Positions 48,977 to 57,711 of a DNA stretch of 64,000 nucleotides are shown here, one piece after another; the first letter of the stretch is position 1; every line of letters begins with the position of its first letter. Where the stretch lies: NCBI GenBank assembly GCA_044226655.1, contig JBGAGO010000007.1:76652-140651 (forward strand), written 5' to 3'. A model generated the notes under the pieces. That model was not told the DNA's origin, did not search any database, and saw only the letters and a list, made by a program, of their open reading frames with translations. The position numbers and the translations under genes were made by a program. Origin of the DNA: JBEVOS01 sp044226655. GTDB taxonomy: Bacteria; Pseudomonadota; Alphaproteobacteria; Caulobacterales; Aquidulcibacteraceae.

Positions 48977-51114
48977 GGCCGTTCTCCCTGCTCTGCGATC
49001 GCGTCGAGCACGATCCCTTCGGTCAAGATCTGCGGCAGGATCCGCGGGCGCGCCTCGCCCGGCGGGTAGTAGAGATAGAGCGGCACGCCATCGCGGCCGA
49101 ATTGTGCGAGCGCGCGCGCGATCTCGGCGTCGCGATTGGTCCAATCGGCTTCGAGGAACACGATGTCGTGCTGCGCGAAGGCCTGCACCACGCGCGCCGA
49201 TTGCAAGGTCGTGGCCTTGTTGACCTGGCAGGTGACGCACCAGGCGGCGGTGAAATCCACGAACACGCCCTTGCCCTGATCGACAAGCGCGGTGACGCGC
49301 GCGGGCGACCAGGCTTGCGCATCGAGCGTCGCCGCGGTCGCGGGCGGCGCTGAGAGCGGGCGCCAGCTCATGAACGCGACCAGCAGCACCGCCGCGATCC
49401 CCGCAATGCGCCAGGGCGCGCCCCAGCGGCCGATGACGAGCGCGAACGCCAACGCCGTCGCCAGCGCCAGCAGCGCCAAGAGCCCATTGGCGCCGGTCTG
49501 CTCGGTCAGCACCCAGGCGAGCCAGGCGGCGGTCGCGAACATCGGAAACGCTAGCACGATCTTGGCGCGCTCCATCCACGGCCCGGGCTTCGGCAAAAAG
49601 CGGCGCGCGGCGGGCCAGAAGCTGAGCGCCACAAAGGGCGCGGCAAAGCCCACGCCGAGCAGCGCGAACACGGCGAGCGCCTCGGGCGCAGAATGCGCGG
49701 CGGCGTAGCCCGTCGCGGTCGCCATGAACGCGGCGGTGCAGGGCGTTGCGGCCACAACCGCCAGCGCGCCGGTGAAGAACGCGCCCAAAGCCCCGCTGCG
49801 CGCGGCGATGCCGTTGCCGAGATTCTGCAGCGCGCCGCCGATCTCGAACACGCCCGCCAGATTGAGGCCAATGACGAAGAAGAGCGTCGCCAACGCCGCC
49901 ACGAACAGCGGCTCCTGCAATTGGAAGCCCCAGCCTACCGCCTGCCCCGCGCCTTTGAGCGCGATCAGCACGCCGGCCAGCGCCAGGAACGTCGCCATCA
50001 CGCCGGCGAAGAACCAGAGCCCATTGCTGCGCGCGTCCTTCTCATCGGCTTGCGTCAGCGACAGCGCCTTGAGCGACAGCACCGGAAACACGCACGGCAT
50101 CACGTTGAGCAGAAGCCCGCCCAGCAGCGCGAAGACGAGCGCCACCGGCAAGCTCGCATCGCCCTGCGCCGGCGCGGGCGCCGCGGGCGCGCCTGTGGCG
50201 CCGTCCAGCGGCGCGCCCGGCGTCGCATGCACCTCGAACGCCTGCGCCTGCCAGCCGCCCGGCCCGCGTGCTTCGAACGTCACCACGCCATCGAGCGGCG
50301 CGCGCGCGAAATCGGCGCCGAAGCCCGGCTGCAGCACGAAGGAAAACCCGCTCGGCCCCGCGCTGAAGCCTTCCGGCGCGCTGTGCACGATCACGTCCTG
50401 GCGATAGGGAAAGAAATGCGCGTTGCGCACGCGGGCATCGCTCGCGATCGTCAAGAGGCCGTTCTCGCCCTCTTTGGTGATGCGCGCCTCAAGCACGCCC
50501 GCGCGCGGCAAAGCGGCGACCGCTTCCGCAATGCGCGGCGCCCAAATGGGATCGTCCGCGCCCTCTGTCCGCACCGGCACGGCGAACGCCATGTGCACAT
50601 CCGCCGGGATGCAGACATCGGCGCATTCGAGCCAGCTCACGTCGGCGGTGAACCGCGCTGTCGCACCGACGCGCGCCTGCGCAGGGACCGTCACCTCGAA
50701 TGGCAGCAGCACCTCGCCGCCATAGGCGTATTGCATGATCGACGCGTCGGCCGGCAGCCGGATCGGCGCGGGCCATTGCAGTTCGCCGACGCGGAAGCCC
50801 GACGGCGTCTGCGTCCAGCTGACCTCCGTCGCCTGCCCGCTATCGCCGGGATTGCGCCAATAGGTGTGCCAGCCCTCCGCCATGGTCTGGCGCAGCACGA
50901 CGGTGAAGGTCTCGCCCGGCGCGACGGCCGTGCGCGCGGCATGAAACTCCGCCTCGACATGATCCGAGCGCACCGGCTCGGCGCGGACGAACGGCGCGGT
51001 GAACAGGAGTGCGAACGCGGCGAGCAAGCCCCGCACCGCCGGCTTCCAGCCGGCCGGGCCTACGCTATCTGCCGGCTGGAAGCCGGCGGTACGTGTGGCG
51101 CGCTTTTCGAACAT
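48973..51114 (-). CDS. dsbD: DsbD-type thiol:disulfide interchange protein
   Basis: Up to 713 residues from the ATG at 51114. Periplasmic N-terminal domain with Cys in LECADVCIPADVHMAF, an eight-helix membrane domain with redox Cys in LLNVMPCVFPVLSLKAL and VAATPCTAAFMA, and a C-terminal thioredoxin domain with AAWCVTCQVNKATTL. Carries electrons from cytoplasmic thioredoxin to the periplasm. The N-terminus from ATG 51114 includes a translated palindromic repeat (TAGFQPAD ... GWKPAV) before the signal core LLAAFALLFTAPFVRA. A GTG at 51036 would start exactly after the repeat and give a normal signal peptide; I cannot decide between them. Confidence 0.92.
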   Translation of the reverse strand: MFEKRATRTAGFQPADSVGPAGWKPAVRGLLAAFALLFTAPFVRAEPVRSDHVEAEFHAARTAVAPGETFTVVLRQTMAEGWHTYWRNPGDSGQATEVSWTQTPSGFRVGELQWPAPIRLPADASIMQYAYGGEVLLPFEVTVPAQARVGATARFTADVSWLECADVCIPADVHMAFAVPVRTEGADDPIWAPRIAEAVAALPRAGVLEARITKEGENGLLTIASDARVRNAHFFPYRQDVIVHSAPEGFSAGPSGFSFVLQPGFGADFARAPLDGVVTFEARGPGGWQAQAFEVHATPGAPLDGATGAPAAPAPAQGDASLPVALVFALLGGLLLNVMPCVFPVLSLKALSLTQADEKDARSNGLWFFAGVMATFLALAGVLIALKGAGQAVGWGFQLQEPLFVAALATLFFVIGLNLAGVFEIGGALQNLGNGIAARSGALGAFFTGALAVVAATPCTAAFMATATGYAAAHSAPEALAVFALLGVGFAAPFVALSFWPAARRFLPKPGPWMERAKIVLAFPMFATAAWLAWVLTEQTGANGLLALLALATALAFALVIGRWGAPWRIAGIAAVLLVAFMSWRPLSAPPATAATLDAQAWSPARVTALVDQGKGVFVDFTAAWCVTCQVNKATTLQSARVVQAFAQHDIVFLEADWTNRDAEIARALAQFGRDGVPLYLYYPPGEARPRILPQILTEGIVLDAIAEQGERP
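51034..51092. repeat. GGCTTCCAGCC-type palindromic repeat at the dsbD start
   Basis: CACCGCCGGCTTCCAGCCGG at the left pairs with CCGGCTGGAAGCCGGCGGTA at the right. Second copy of the repeat at 1559. On the minus strand its far end supplies the GTG codon that may be the dsbD start. Confidence 0.85.
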
Positions 51115-51172
51115 GATCCTGGCGGTAGACGGACGGCGCACCAACGCCAATCCGTCTCCCCCAAAAGTGAAG

Positions 51173-51979
51173 TTACGCCAGCGGCGTGGACGCCTGGATG
51201 CGCGCGGCGCGCGACAGGATCTTGGGCCAGAGGCCGAGCGACAGCAGGTGGGCGTGCATGACAGCCGTGACGCCGCGATCGCGCAGATCGATATACGTAT
51301 CCTTCGGCAGCGCGTTGAGGCGCTGATCGGAGATGCGCAGATATTCGCCGACCTTTTGCGGCTCGTCCGGCGTGCCGTCCGGCTTGGCGCGCGGCAGCAA
51401 GAGCGGCGTCAGCTCGAACAGATTGTGCTCGTCCATCAGCTTGACGAATTCCTGCGTGCGCCGGCCCAGCACGTCGAACTCGCGGCAGAACTGAATGGCC
51501 TCTTGCGTGTAGCGCGAGGGCTGATCGCCTTCGAAGAACGGCAGCTCTGGCGTCTGGTTGACCATCTTGGCCGCCCGGTCGATGCACACCAGCACGCGCT
51601 CATCGCCGCCATTGGCGGGCGCCTGCTGCTGTTGGCCGGTGGCGATGATCGGCAGGAACGGATAGCGGCGCGCGAACGCCGGCAGATAGACTTCCGTATC
51701 GAGCGCGCCGTCCGACGCCAGGAACACGTTCATGCCGGGCCGGAAGCCCATCACCGCGAGCGGCGTCTTCGATTGCGTGTCGAAGATGATCGGATAGCAC
51801 ACGGCCGCGAGCCCGAATTCATCCACCGTCAGCGGGATGAGATGCGTTTCGGCCAGGAACGAAAACGGATTTGGAACTTGGCTCACGCCCAGGCCCGAAT
51901 GCTTCTCCTTCGACAGCGGCTCGAGCTGACGATAAAACATGATCTGGCCAAGAGATTGTGCGCCCTGCGCGGTCGTCAT
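51173..51979 (-). CDS. SapC family protein
   Basis: 268 residues from the ATG at 51979 (MTTAQGAQSLGQIMFYRQLEPL). SapC-like pattern: HSGLGVSQVPNPFSFLAETHLIPLTVDEF, ARRYPFLPIIATGQ, LCREFDVLGRRTQEF-like segment and a terminal Ala/Leu region. No signal peptide or membrane segment. The family was named for a Campylobacter surface-layer associated gene, and its function in alphaproteobacteria is unclear. Divergent from the MaoC-type gene. Confidence 0.85.
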   Translation of the reverse strand: MTTAQGAQSLGQIMFYRQLEPLSKEKHSGLGVSQVPNPFSFLAETHLIPLTVDEFGLAAVCYPIIFDTQSKTPLAVMGFRPGMNVFLASDGALDTEVYLPAFARRYPFLPIIATGQQQQAPANGGDERVLVCIDRAAKMVNQTPELPFFEGDQPSRYTQEAIQFCREFDVLGRRTQEFVKLMDEHNLFELTPLLLPRAKPDGTPDEPQKVGEYLRISDQRLNALPKDTYIDLRDRGVTAVMHAHLLSLGLWPKILSRAARIQASTPLA

Positions 51980-52128
51980 CCTTGTCTCCGCTACTTCCCC
52001 GCTTGGGCGGGCTCTCAACCACGAATGCGCCGGTACCGCAAGAACGGGGCGCAAGCATACCGGCTTTTCAGACCCGCCGGACCCGCTATGCTTCCAGGCA
52101 CGCCAAAAGCAAAAGAGGGAGGCCGCGA

Positions 52129-53007
52129 ATGCCGATTGATCTGGCGCAAGTCAAGGAAGCCCTGGCCGCCAAGCCCGAGCCCCGGCCTTTTTCCTATAAG
52201 GATCAGGACGTGATGCTCTACGCGCTGGGCGTGGGCCTGGGCGCGGACCCGATGAACGAGCGGGAATTGCCGTTCGTCTACGAGAAAAACCTGCGAGTCG
52301 TGCCGACGGCGGCCACCGTCCTGTCGCGCCACGCCGCGCCCGGCGGGGGCGGCGGCGCCCGGGCGCTGGGCATCAATTATCTGATGGTGGTCCATGGCGA
52401 GCAGCGCCTGACGCTGCACCGGCCGCTGAAGCCCGCCGACGATCTGACCATCGAAAGCCGCCTGATCGCGGCGGTCGATAAGGGCAAGGACAAGGGCGCC
52501 GTCATCTACAACGAAACCGTCTGGCGCGAGCGCGACAGCGGGGCGCCCGTGGCGACGCTGAGCGGCGCCACCTTCGCGCGCGGCGATGGCGGCTTTGGCG
52601 GCCCATCCGAAGGCGGACCGGCCGTGCATGAGGTCCCCAAGCGGCCGCACGAGAAGGAAATCGCGATCACGACGCGGCCCGATCAGGCCCTGCTCTATCG
52701 CCTCAACGGCGACCGCAACCCGCTGCACTCCGATCCCGACGTCGCTAAGCGCGCCGGCTTCCCGCGCCCGATCCTGCACGGCCTGTGCACCTATGGCGTG
52801 ACCTGCCGCGCGGTGCTCGAAGCCTATTGCGACCTCGATCCCGCCAAGATCAAAGCCTTCGACGTGCGCTTCTCTTCGCCGGTCTATCCCGGCGAAACCA
52901 TCGTGACGCGGATGTGGAAGGACGGCGACACCGTCTCGTTCGAGGCCGGCGTGCGCGAACGGCCGAACGTCACCGTGATCAAGAACGGCCGCGCCGTTAT
53001 CGGGTGA
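52129..53007 (+). CDS. MaoC-like enoyl-CoA hydratase 2 (double hotdog)
   Basis: 292 residues from the ATG at 52129, which follows AGAGGGAGG. Two hotdog domains as in the hydratase-2 part of peroxisomal multifunctional enzyme 2: N-terminal ALGVGLGADPMNERELPFVYE, C-terminal LYRLNGDRNPLHSDPDVAKRAGFPRPILHGLCTYG with the catalytic Asp/His. Hydrates trans-2-enoyl-CoA to (R)-3-hydroxyacyl-CoA. The window also has a single-domain MaoC at 211. Confidence 0.92.
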   Translation: MPIDLAQVKEALAAKPEPRPFSYKDQDVMLYALGVGLGADPMNERELPFVYEKNLRVVPTAATVLSRHAAPGGGGGARALGINYLMVVHGEQRLTLHRPLKPADDLTIESRLIAAVDKGKDKGAVIYNETVWRERDSGAPVATLSGATFARGDGGFGGPSEGGPAVHEVPKRPHEKEIAITTRPDQALLYRLNGDRNPLHSDPDVAKRAGFPRPILHGLCTYGVTCRAVLEAYCDLDPAKIKAFDVRFSSPVYPGETIVTRMWKDGDTVSFEAGVRERPNVTVIKNGRAVIG

Positions 53008-53019
53008 GCGCCGCCTGCT

Positions 53020-53165
53020 TCCTCCCCCTGCAAGGGGGAGGTGCGCCGCGAAGCGGCGTGGAGGGGGTGAGCCACAATCTCAAGCCCTTCTCACGCCGGC
53101 GCCACAATCTCAAGCCCTTCTCACGCCGGCTCACCCCCTCCCATCCTCCCCCTTGCAGGGGGAGG
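53020..53165. repeat. CCTCCCCCTGCAAGGGGGAGG-type paired palindrome with an internal 30-bp duplication
   Basis: Outer hairpins CCTCCCCCTGCAAGGGGGAG and CTCCCCCTTGCAGGGGGAGG. The inner GGAGGGGGTGAGCC faces GGCTCACCCCCTCC. A 30-bp segment (gccacaatct ... cacgccggc) is present twice in exact tandem, 53071-53100 and 53101-53130. Relative of the copies at 11878 and 63961. Confidence 0.92.
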
Positions 53166-53224
53166 AGACAGGCGCGGCGACGCGCGTGATTCCGAAATTC
53201 CCCGCGGCGCCCTAGAACGCGCGC

Positions 53225-55090
53225 ATGACGCTTTCGATCGGGATTCGCCCTCTTCTGTTGGCCGCGCTGGCGGTGATGCTGGCGGCCTGCGGGCGCCAGC
53301 CGACGACGCCGCAGAGCGCGTTTGACGGGCGGGTCCAGGATTGGACCAGCGAACTCTTGGCCGACAGCCCCGAGCTCGCCACCCGCGCCGGCGTCGATGA
53401 GGCGATCGCCGGCCCCGGCTTCAAAGCGCGCCTGGACGATCGCTCCGCCGACGCGGTCGAGCGCCGGCGCGGCGCGGCGGAGCGCCGCTACGCAGAATTG
53501 CGCGCCATCGATCAGGCCAGCCTGCAGCCGGATGAGAAGATCACCTATTCCGCGCTCGATGCGCTGTTCTCCGCGGCCGCTGACGGCGCGCGGTTTCCGT
53601 ACGGCGATTTCAGCCAATTGGGCGGCATGTCGCCCTATGTGCTGACCCAGCTCGACGGCGCCTATCTCGATCTGCCGGACTTTCTCGACACGCGTCATGT
53701 CGTGCGCGATTTCGCCGATGCGCAGGCCTATCTCACGCGCCTCGCGCTCGTCCCCGGCGTCATCGACGCCGAGACCCAGCGCGCGCGCGCTGACGGCGAT
53801 GCGGGCGTCATCGCGCCCGATTTCATCATCGACCGCGCGCTCGCCAATCTCGACGGCATGATCGGCACGCCGGCCGCGCAGCTCGCCTATGCGTCGAGCT
53901 TCCGGACCAAGCTCGCCGCGCTCGCGCCCGCCACCGCCGCGCAGGCCGAGCAGCAGCGCGCCGCGCAGATGTACGCCGAGGCCGAACGCATCACGCGTGA
54001 GCGCATCGTGCCGGCCATGCAGCGCCAAGCCGCGGCGCTGCGTGCGCTGAGAGCGCGCGCCACCAGCGATGCGGGCGTCTGGAAACTGCCCAATGGCGCG
54101 GCCTATTACGCGGCGGCGCTGCGGCTCAACACGATGAGCGATCTGACCCCGGCGCAAATCCATGACATCGGCCGCCAGCGCGTGGCCGCGCTGACGCAGG
54201 AGCTCGACGTCGCTTTGCGGCGCATGGGGCTCGCGCAAGGCACGGTCGGCCAGCGCCTCGCCACGATGACCGCCGATCCGCGCTACGCCTATCCCGAGAC
54301 CGATGAGGGCCGCGCGCAATTGATGGCGGATGTGCGCGCGCGCATCGATCACGTGATGCAATTGGCGCCGCGCTGGTTTCAGACCATGCCGCGCGCGCCG
54401 CTCGAAATCCGCCGCGTGCCGCCGGCTTCGGAAGACGCGCAATCGGGCGCCTATTACGAACCGCCCGCGCTCGATGGCTCCAGCCCCGGCATCTATTACA
54501 TCAATCTGCGCAGCCTGGCGGAGATGACAAGGATCGATCTGCCGACGCAGGATTATCACGAAGCCGCGCCCGGCCATCATTTCCAGATCGCGCTGGCGCG
54601 CGAGCGCGGCGATCTTCCCTTGTTGCGGCGGCTGATGAGCTTCAACTCCTTCTCCGAAGGCTGGGCGCTCTACGCCGAGCAATTGGCCGACGAACAGAAT
54701 CTCTACGAAGCCGATCCCGTGGGCCGCATCGGCTTTCTGCGTTGGCAATTGTGGCGCGCCGCGCGCCTCGTCGTCGACACCGGCCTCCACGACAAGCGAT
54801 GGACCCGCCAGCAAGCCATCGACTATCTCACGCAAACCACGGGCGACACGCCGGGCGTGATCGTGTCCGAGGTCGAACGTTATGTCGTGTGGCCGGGCCA
54901 GGCCTGCTCCTACGAAATCGGCCGGCGCGAAATTGCTGCGCTGCGGGATGAAGCGCGCAATCAGCTCGGCCCCGATTTCGATTTGCGCGGCTTTCACGAA
55001 GCCGTGTTGCACGAAGGCGAATTGCCGTTGGCGACCTTGCGCCAACAAGTGACCGCCTGGATCGCGCAGCGACGCGCCGCGACGCGCTAG
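53225..55090 (+). CDS. DUF885 family lipoprotein (putative metallopeptidase)
   Basis: 621 residues. Lipoprotein signal IRPLLLAALAVMLAAC with lipid Cys near residue 22. DUF885 hallmark YHEAAPGHHFQIALARERG, a HExxPGHH zinc-binding motif, and downstream FNSFSEGWALYAEQLADE. The C-terminal WPGQACSYEIGRREI is also typical. Likely a periplasm-facing, membrane-anchored peptidase; substrate unknown. The VWA lipoprotein gene follows about 110 bp downstream. Confidence 0.9.
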   Translation: MTLSIGIRPLLLAALAVMLAACGRQPTTPQSAFDGRVQDWTSELLADSPELATRAGVDEAIAGPGFKARLDDRSADAVERRRGAAERRYAELRAIDQASLQPDEKITYSALDALFSAAADGARFPYGDFSQLGGMSPYVLTQLDGAYLDLPDFLDTRHVVRDFADAQAYLTRLALVPGVIDAETQRARADGDAGVIAPDFIIDRALANLDGMIGTPAAQLAYASSFRTKLAALAPATAAQAEQQRAAQMYAEAERITRERIVPAMQRQAAALRALRARATSDAGVWKLPNGAAYYAAALRLNTMSDLTPAQIHDIGRQRVAALTQELDVALRRMGLAQGTVGQRLATMTADPRYAYPETDEGRAQLMADVRARIDHVMQLAPRWFQTMPRAPLEIRRVPPASEDAQSGAYYEPPALDGSSPGIYYINLRSLAEMTRIDLPTQDYHEAAPGHHFQIALARERGDLPLLRRLMSFNSFSEGWALYAEQLADEQNLYEADPVGRIGFLRWQLWRAARLVVDTGLHDKRWTRQQAIDYLTQTTGDTPGVIVSEVERYVVWPGQACSYEIGRREIAALRDEARNQLGPDFDLRGFHEAVLHEGELPLATLRQQVTAWIAQRRAATR

Positions 55091-55198
55091 CCACAAACTG
55101 CGCGAAAATAACGGCGTCGCAATGTGTGCGCAGCCGCGCCACATCGCCGCCGCGTTTGGAGCGCGCCCTCGCCCGCACGTCATCGCGGGAGGACGTGC

Positions 55199-56932
55199 AT
55201 GCGCACATCATCGCTTCAACGCTGGGCCTTTGCGGGCGCGGCTCTTCTTCTTGTCGGCTGCGCCACGCAGTCCACCACCGAGTCCGGAAAATCGCCGCGC
55301 GACATTGTCGTGACCGCCGAACAGCGCACCGATCATGCGCAAGAAGTTCCTATCGGTCCGCCACCACCACCGCCGCCGCCGCCGGTGATGGATGGCCGCG
55401 CCTTCGGCGGCGTGATGGCCGCGCCCTATGCGCAGATCGCGCCGCAGCCGCGCCCCGGAACCATCGATCGCGACCGTTATGAGGAGGTCGATCCCAATCC
55501 GGTGCGCGAGGTCGCGCAAGAACCGGTCTCGACCTTCTCCGTCGATGTCGACACCGCCTCCTATTCGAATGTGCGCCGCATGCTCACCGATGGCAGGCTG
55601 CCGCCGCGCGATGCGGTGCGCATCGAAGAGCTGATCAATTATTTCGACTATGATTACGCGCTGCCGCGCGAGCGCGCGCGCCCGTTCGAGCCCAACGTGG
55701 CGCTGGTCCCCGCGCCCTGGGCGCAGGGACGCCAGCTGCTGCATATCGGCCTGCAGGGCTACAACGTGATCCCGCGCGAACGCCCGCCGCTCAACATCGT
55801 GCTGCTGATCGACGTGTCGGGCTCGATGGCGCCGGCGGACCGGCTGCCCCTGGCGCTGCAGGGCTTCCGCATGCTCGTCGATCAATTGACGGCGCGCGAC
55901 CGCATCTCCATCGCCGTCTATGCGGGCGCAGCCGGCGAGGTGCTGAGCCCCACGCCGGGCAATGACCGCGCGCGCATCCTCGCCGCGCTCGACAATCTCC
56001 ATGCCGGCGGCTCAACCAGCGGCGGCGAAGGCCTGCGCCTCGCCTATTCGCTGGCCGAGCGCAATTTCAATCCGCGCGCCATCAACCGCGTGATCCTGGC
56101 GACTGACGGCGATTTCAACGTCGGCATCACCGATCCCGCGCAGCTGCAGGATTTCATCGAGCGCAAGCGCGAGACGGGCGTCTATCTTTCCGTCTATGGC
56201 TTCGGCCGCGGCAATTACAACGATGCGCTGATGCAGCGCCTCGCCCAGCACGGCAATGGCGTGGCCGCCTATATCGACAATCTCGCGGAAGCGCGCCGCG
56301 TGCTCGATACCGAAATGGCCTCGCAGATGTTCCCGATCGCCAATGACGTGAAGATCCAGATCGAGTTCAATCCCGGCCGCATCGCCGAATATCGCCTCAT
56401 CGGCTATGAGACGCGCATGCTGCGCCGCGAGGATTTCAGCAACGACCAAGTCGACGCTGGCGATATCGGCGCGGGCCACACCGTCACCGCGATCTATGAG
56501 CTGACGCCCGTCGGCGCGCAGACCGCAAACGATCCGTTGCGCTATCAACATGACGGGCCGCGCAATCCCGATGCGACCGCGGATTTCAGCAATGAGATCG
56601 CGTTCCTGCGCATCCGCTACAAATTGCCAGGCGAAACCACAAGCCATCTGATCGAACGGCCGATCACCGATCGCGACGCCTTCGCCGACATCGCGCGCGC
56701 GCCGGAATCGACGCGCTGGGCGACCGCGGTCGCGGCCTATGGCCAGATGCTGCGCGGCGATCCCTATCTCGATCGTGGCTATGGCTGGTCGAACGTGATC
56801 GATCTCGCGCAGGGCGCGCGCGGAAGCGACCGCTATGGCTGGCGCGCCGAATTCGTCCAGCTCGCCCGCGCCGCCTCCACCGCCGCGGCGCTCCCGCGCC
56901 AAGAAGGCCAAATCGGCCCCAGAGGGAGATAA
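55199..56932 (+). CDS. VWA-domain lipoprotein (YfbK type, DUF3520)
   Basis: 577 residues from the ATG at 55199, preceded by GGGAGG. Lipoprotein signal WAFAGAALLLVGC. Next comes a short segment with RDIVVTAEQRTD that mimics a TonB-receptor N-terminus, then a run of prolines. Typical YfbK N-terminal part PVSTFSVDVDTASYSNVRRML, VWA domain with the MIDAS motif LLIDVSGSM and ATDGDFNVGIT, and a C-terminal DUF3520 region (GHTVTAIYELTPVG ... WRAEFVQLARAA). Binds divalent metal and probably protein partners in the periplasm; role unknown. Confidence 0.9.
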   Translation: MRTSSLQRWAFAGAALLLVGCATQSTTESGKSPRDIVVTAEQRTDHAQEVPIGPPPPPPPPPVMDGRAFGGVMAAPYAQIAPQPRPGTIDRDRYEEVDPNPVREVAQEPVSTFSVDVDTASYSNVRRMLTDGRLPPRDAVRIEELINYFDYDYALPRERARPFEPNVALVPAPWAQGRQLLHIGLQGYNVIPRERPPLNIVLLIDVSGSMAPADRLPLALQGFRMLVDQLTARDRISIAVYAGAAGEVLSPTPGNDRARILAALDNLHAGGSTSGGEGLRLAYSLAERNFNPRAINRVILATDGDFNVGITDPAQLQDFIERKRETGVYLSVYGFGRGNYNDALMQRLAQHGNGVAAYIDNLAEARRVLDTEMASQMFPIANDVKIQIEFNPGRIAEYRLIGYETRMLRREDFSNDQVDAGDIGAGHTVTAIYELTPVGAQTANDPLRYQHDGPRNPDATADFSNEIAFLRIRYKLPGETTSHLIERPITDRDAFADIARAPESTRWATAVAAYGQMLRGDPYLDRGYGWSNVIDLAQGARGSDRYGWRAEFVQLARAASTAAALPRQEGQIGPRGR

Positions 56933-56942
56933 CGCGCTGTGT

Positions 56943-57084
56943 CCTTCTCCCCTTGTGGGAGAAGGTGGATCGCGCGCGTGAGCGCGCGAGACGGATGAGG
57001 GGTGTTTGCGCTTCTCCGACAGAGCGTAGCGCCGTCACCCCTCATCCGGCGCTGCGCGCCACCTTCTCCCACAAGGGGAGAAGG
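56943..57084. repeat. CCTTCTCCC-type paired palindromic repeat
   Basis: CCTTCTCCCCTTGTGGGAG with GAAGG at the left, CCTTCTCCCACAAGGGGAG with AAGG at the right; inner GACGGATGAGGGGTG is faced by CACCCCTCATCCGGC. Close relative of the copy at 41178. Sits between the VWA gene and the UrcA terminator. Confidence 0.9.
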
Positions 57085-57129
57085 TCATGTCGCGCTTGTT
57101 CTTGCGGTATTTGCGTCAAAGACAAACAA

Positions 57130-57167
57130 AAAAGGGCGGGACGGCGCACACTGTCCCGCCCTTCTTT
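57130..57167 (-). terminator. Terminator of the UrcA gene, possibly bidirectional
   Basis: AAGGGCGGGAC (57132-57142) pairs with GTCCCGCCCTT (57153-57163). On the minus strand it is followed by TTTTTTGTTT, a strong T-run for the UrcA gene; on the plus strand by CTTTTCC, which may also stop transcripts from the VWA side. Confidence 0.9.
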
Positions 57168-57181
57168 TCCGCGCCAGACGC

Positions 57182-57541
57182 TCAGCGTTGCGCGTAATCT
57201 TCGCGTTGCGTGCTGCGTTCGGCGGCGATGATGGCGTCGCGCGCTTGCGTCGGCATGCGCGCCATCAATTGATCGGTCGTGCGCGCGCGGCATTCTTGCG
57301 CATCGCGCGCGGGCGCGCTTTCGAAGCACACATCGACCACGGCGTCGTGTACGCGTTCGGCGAGCGCCTGCTGGCCTTGCACGCTGGTCAAATCGAGATC
57401 GCCATAGCGGACGATGGCGCGGCCATTTTCGGCGAGCGCGGGCGTGGCGGCGAGCGCGAGGACGGAAGCGGCGAGAAACGCAGTGACTTTCAAGGAAGCC
57501 TCCCAAGGCTGAACAGAAACTGACATCGTTGTTCGCTTCAT
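57182..57541 (-). CDS. UrcA family protein
   Basis: 119 residues from the ATG at 57541 (MKRTTMSVSVQPW). Signal peptide ending VLALAATPALA. Mature part has the UrcA pattern: IVRYGDLDLTSVQGQQALAERVHDAVVDVC followed by a second Cys in AQECRART, likely forming a disulfide. Small secreted family common in Caulobacterales and sphingomonads, function unknown. Flanked by terminators on both sides, so it is a one-gene unit. Confidence 0.88.
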   Translation of the reverse strand: MKRTTMSVSVQPWEASLKVTAFLAASVLALAATPALAENGRAIVRYGDLDLTSVQGQQALAERVHDAVVDVCFESAPARDAQECRARTTDQLMARMPTQARDAIIAAERSTQREDYAQR

Positions 57542-57627
57542 ATCCGCGCCGCGTTGGACGCTGCTGTAGGGATGCATCCCTTGTTCGAACCGGATGCAGC
57601 GATGCGCCCGTTATGCAGCACAAAAGA

Positions 57628-57658
57628 ATGGCCCGTCGCGGGCTGCGCGACGGGCCAT
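57628..57658 (-). terminator. Terminator of the S9 peptidase gene
   Basis: ATGGCCCGTCGC (57628-57639) and GCGACGGGCCAT (57647-57658) are exact complements with a 7-base loop. On the minus strand the stem is followed by TCTTTTG, making it a likely Rho-independent stop about 55 bp after the S9 gene. Confidence 0.85.
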
Positions 57659-57711
57659 GATGAACTGCGACGGACGCGCAAATAGGCGCGACGAACAGTG
57701 GTTTATTTTCG

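Noticed and set aside
53020..53165. CRISPR-like array
   Set aside because: Only two exact 30-bp units directly joined with no spacers, within a palindromic repeat; no cas genes in the window.
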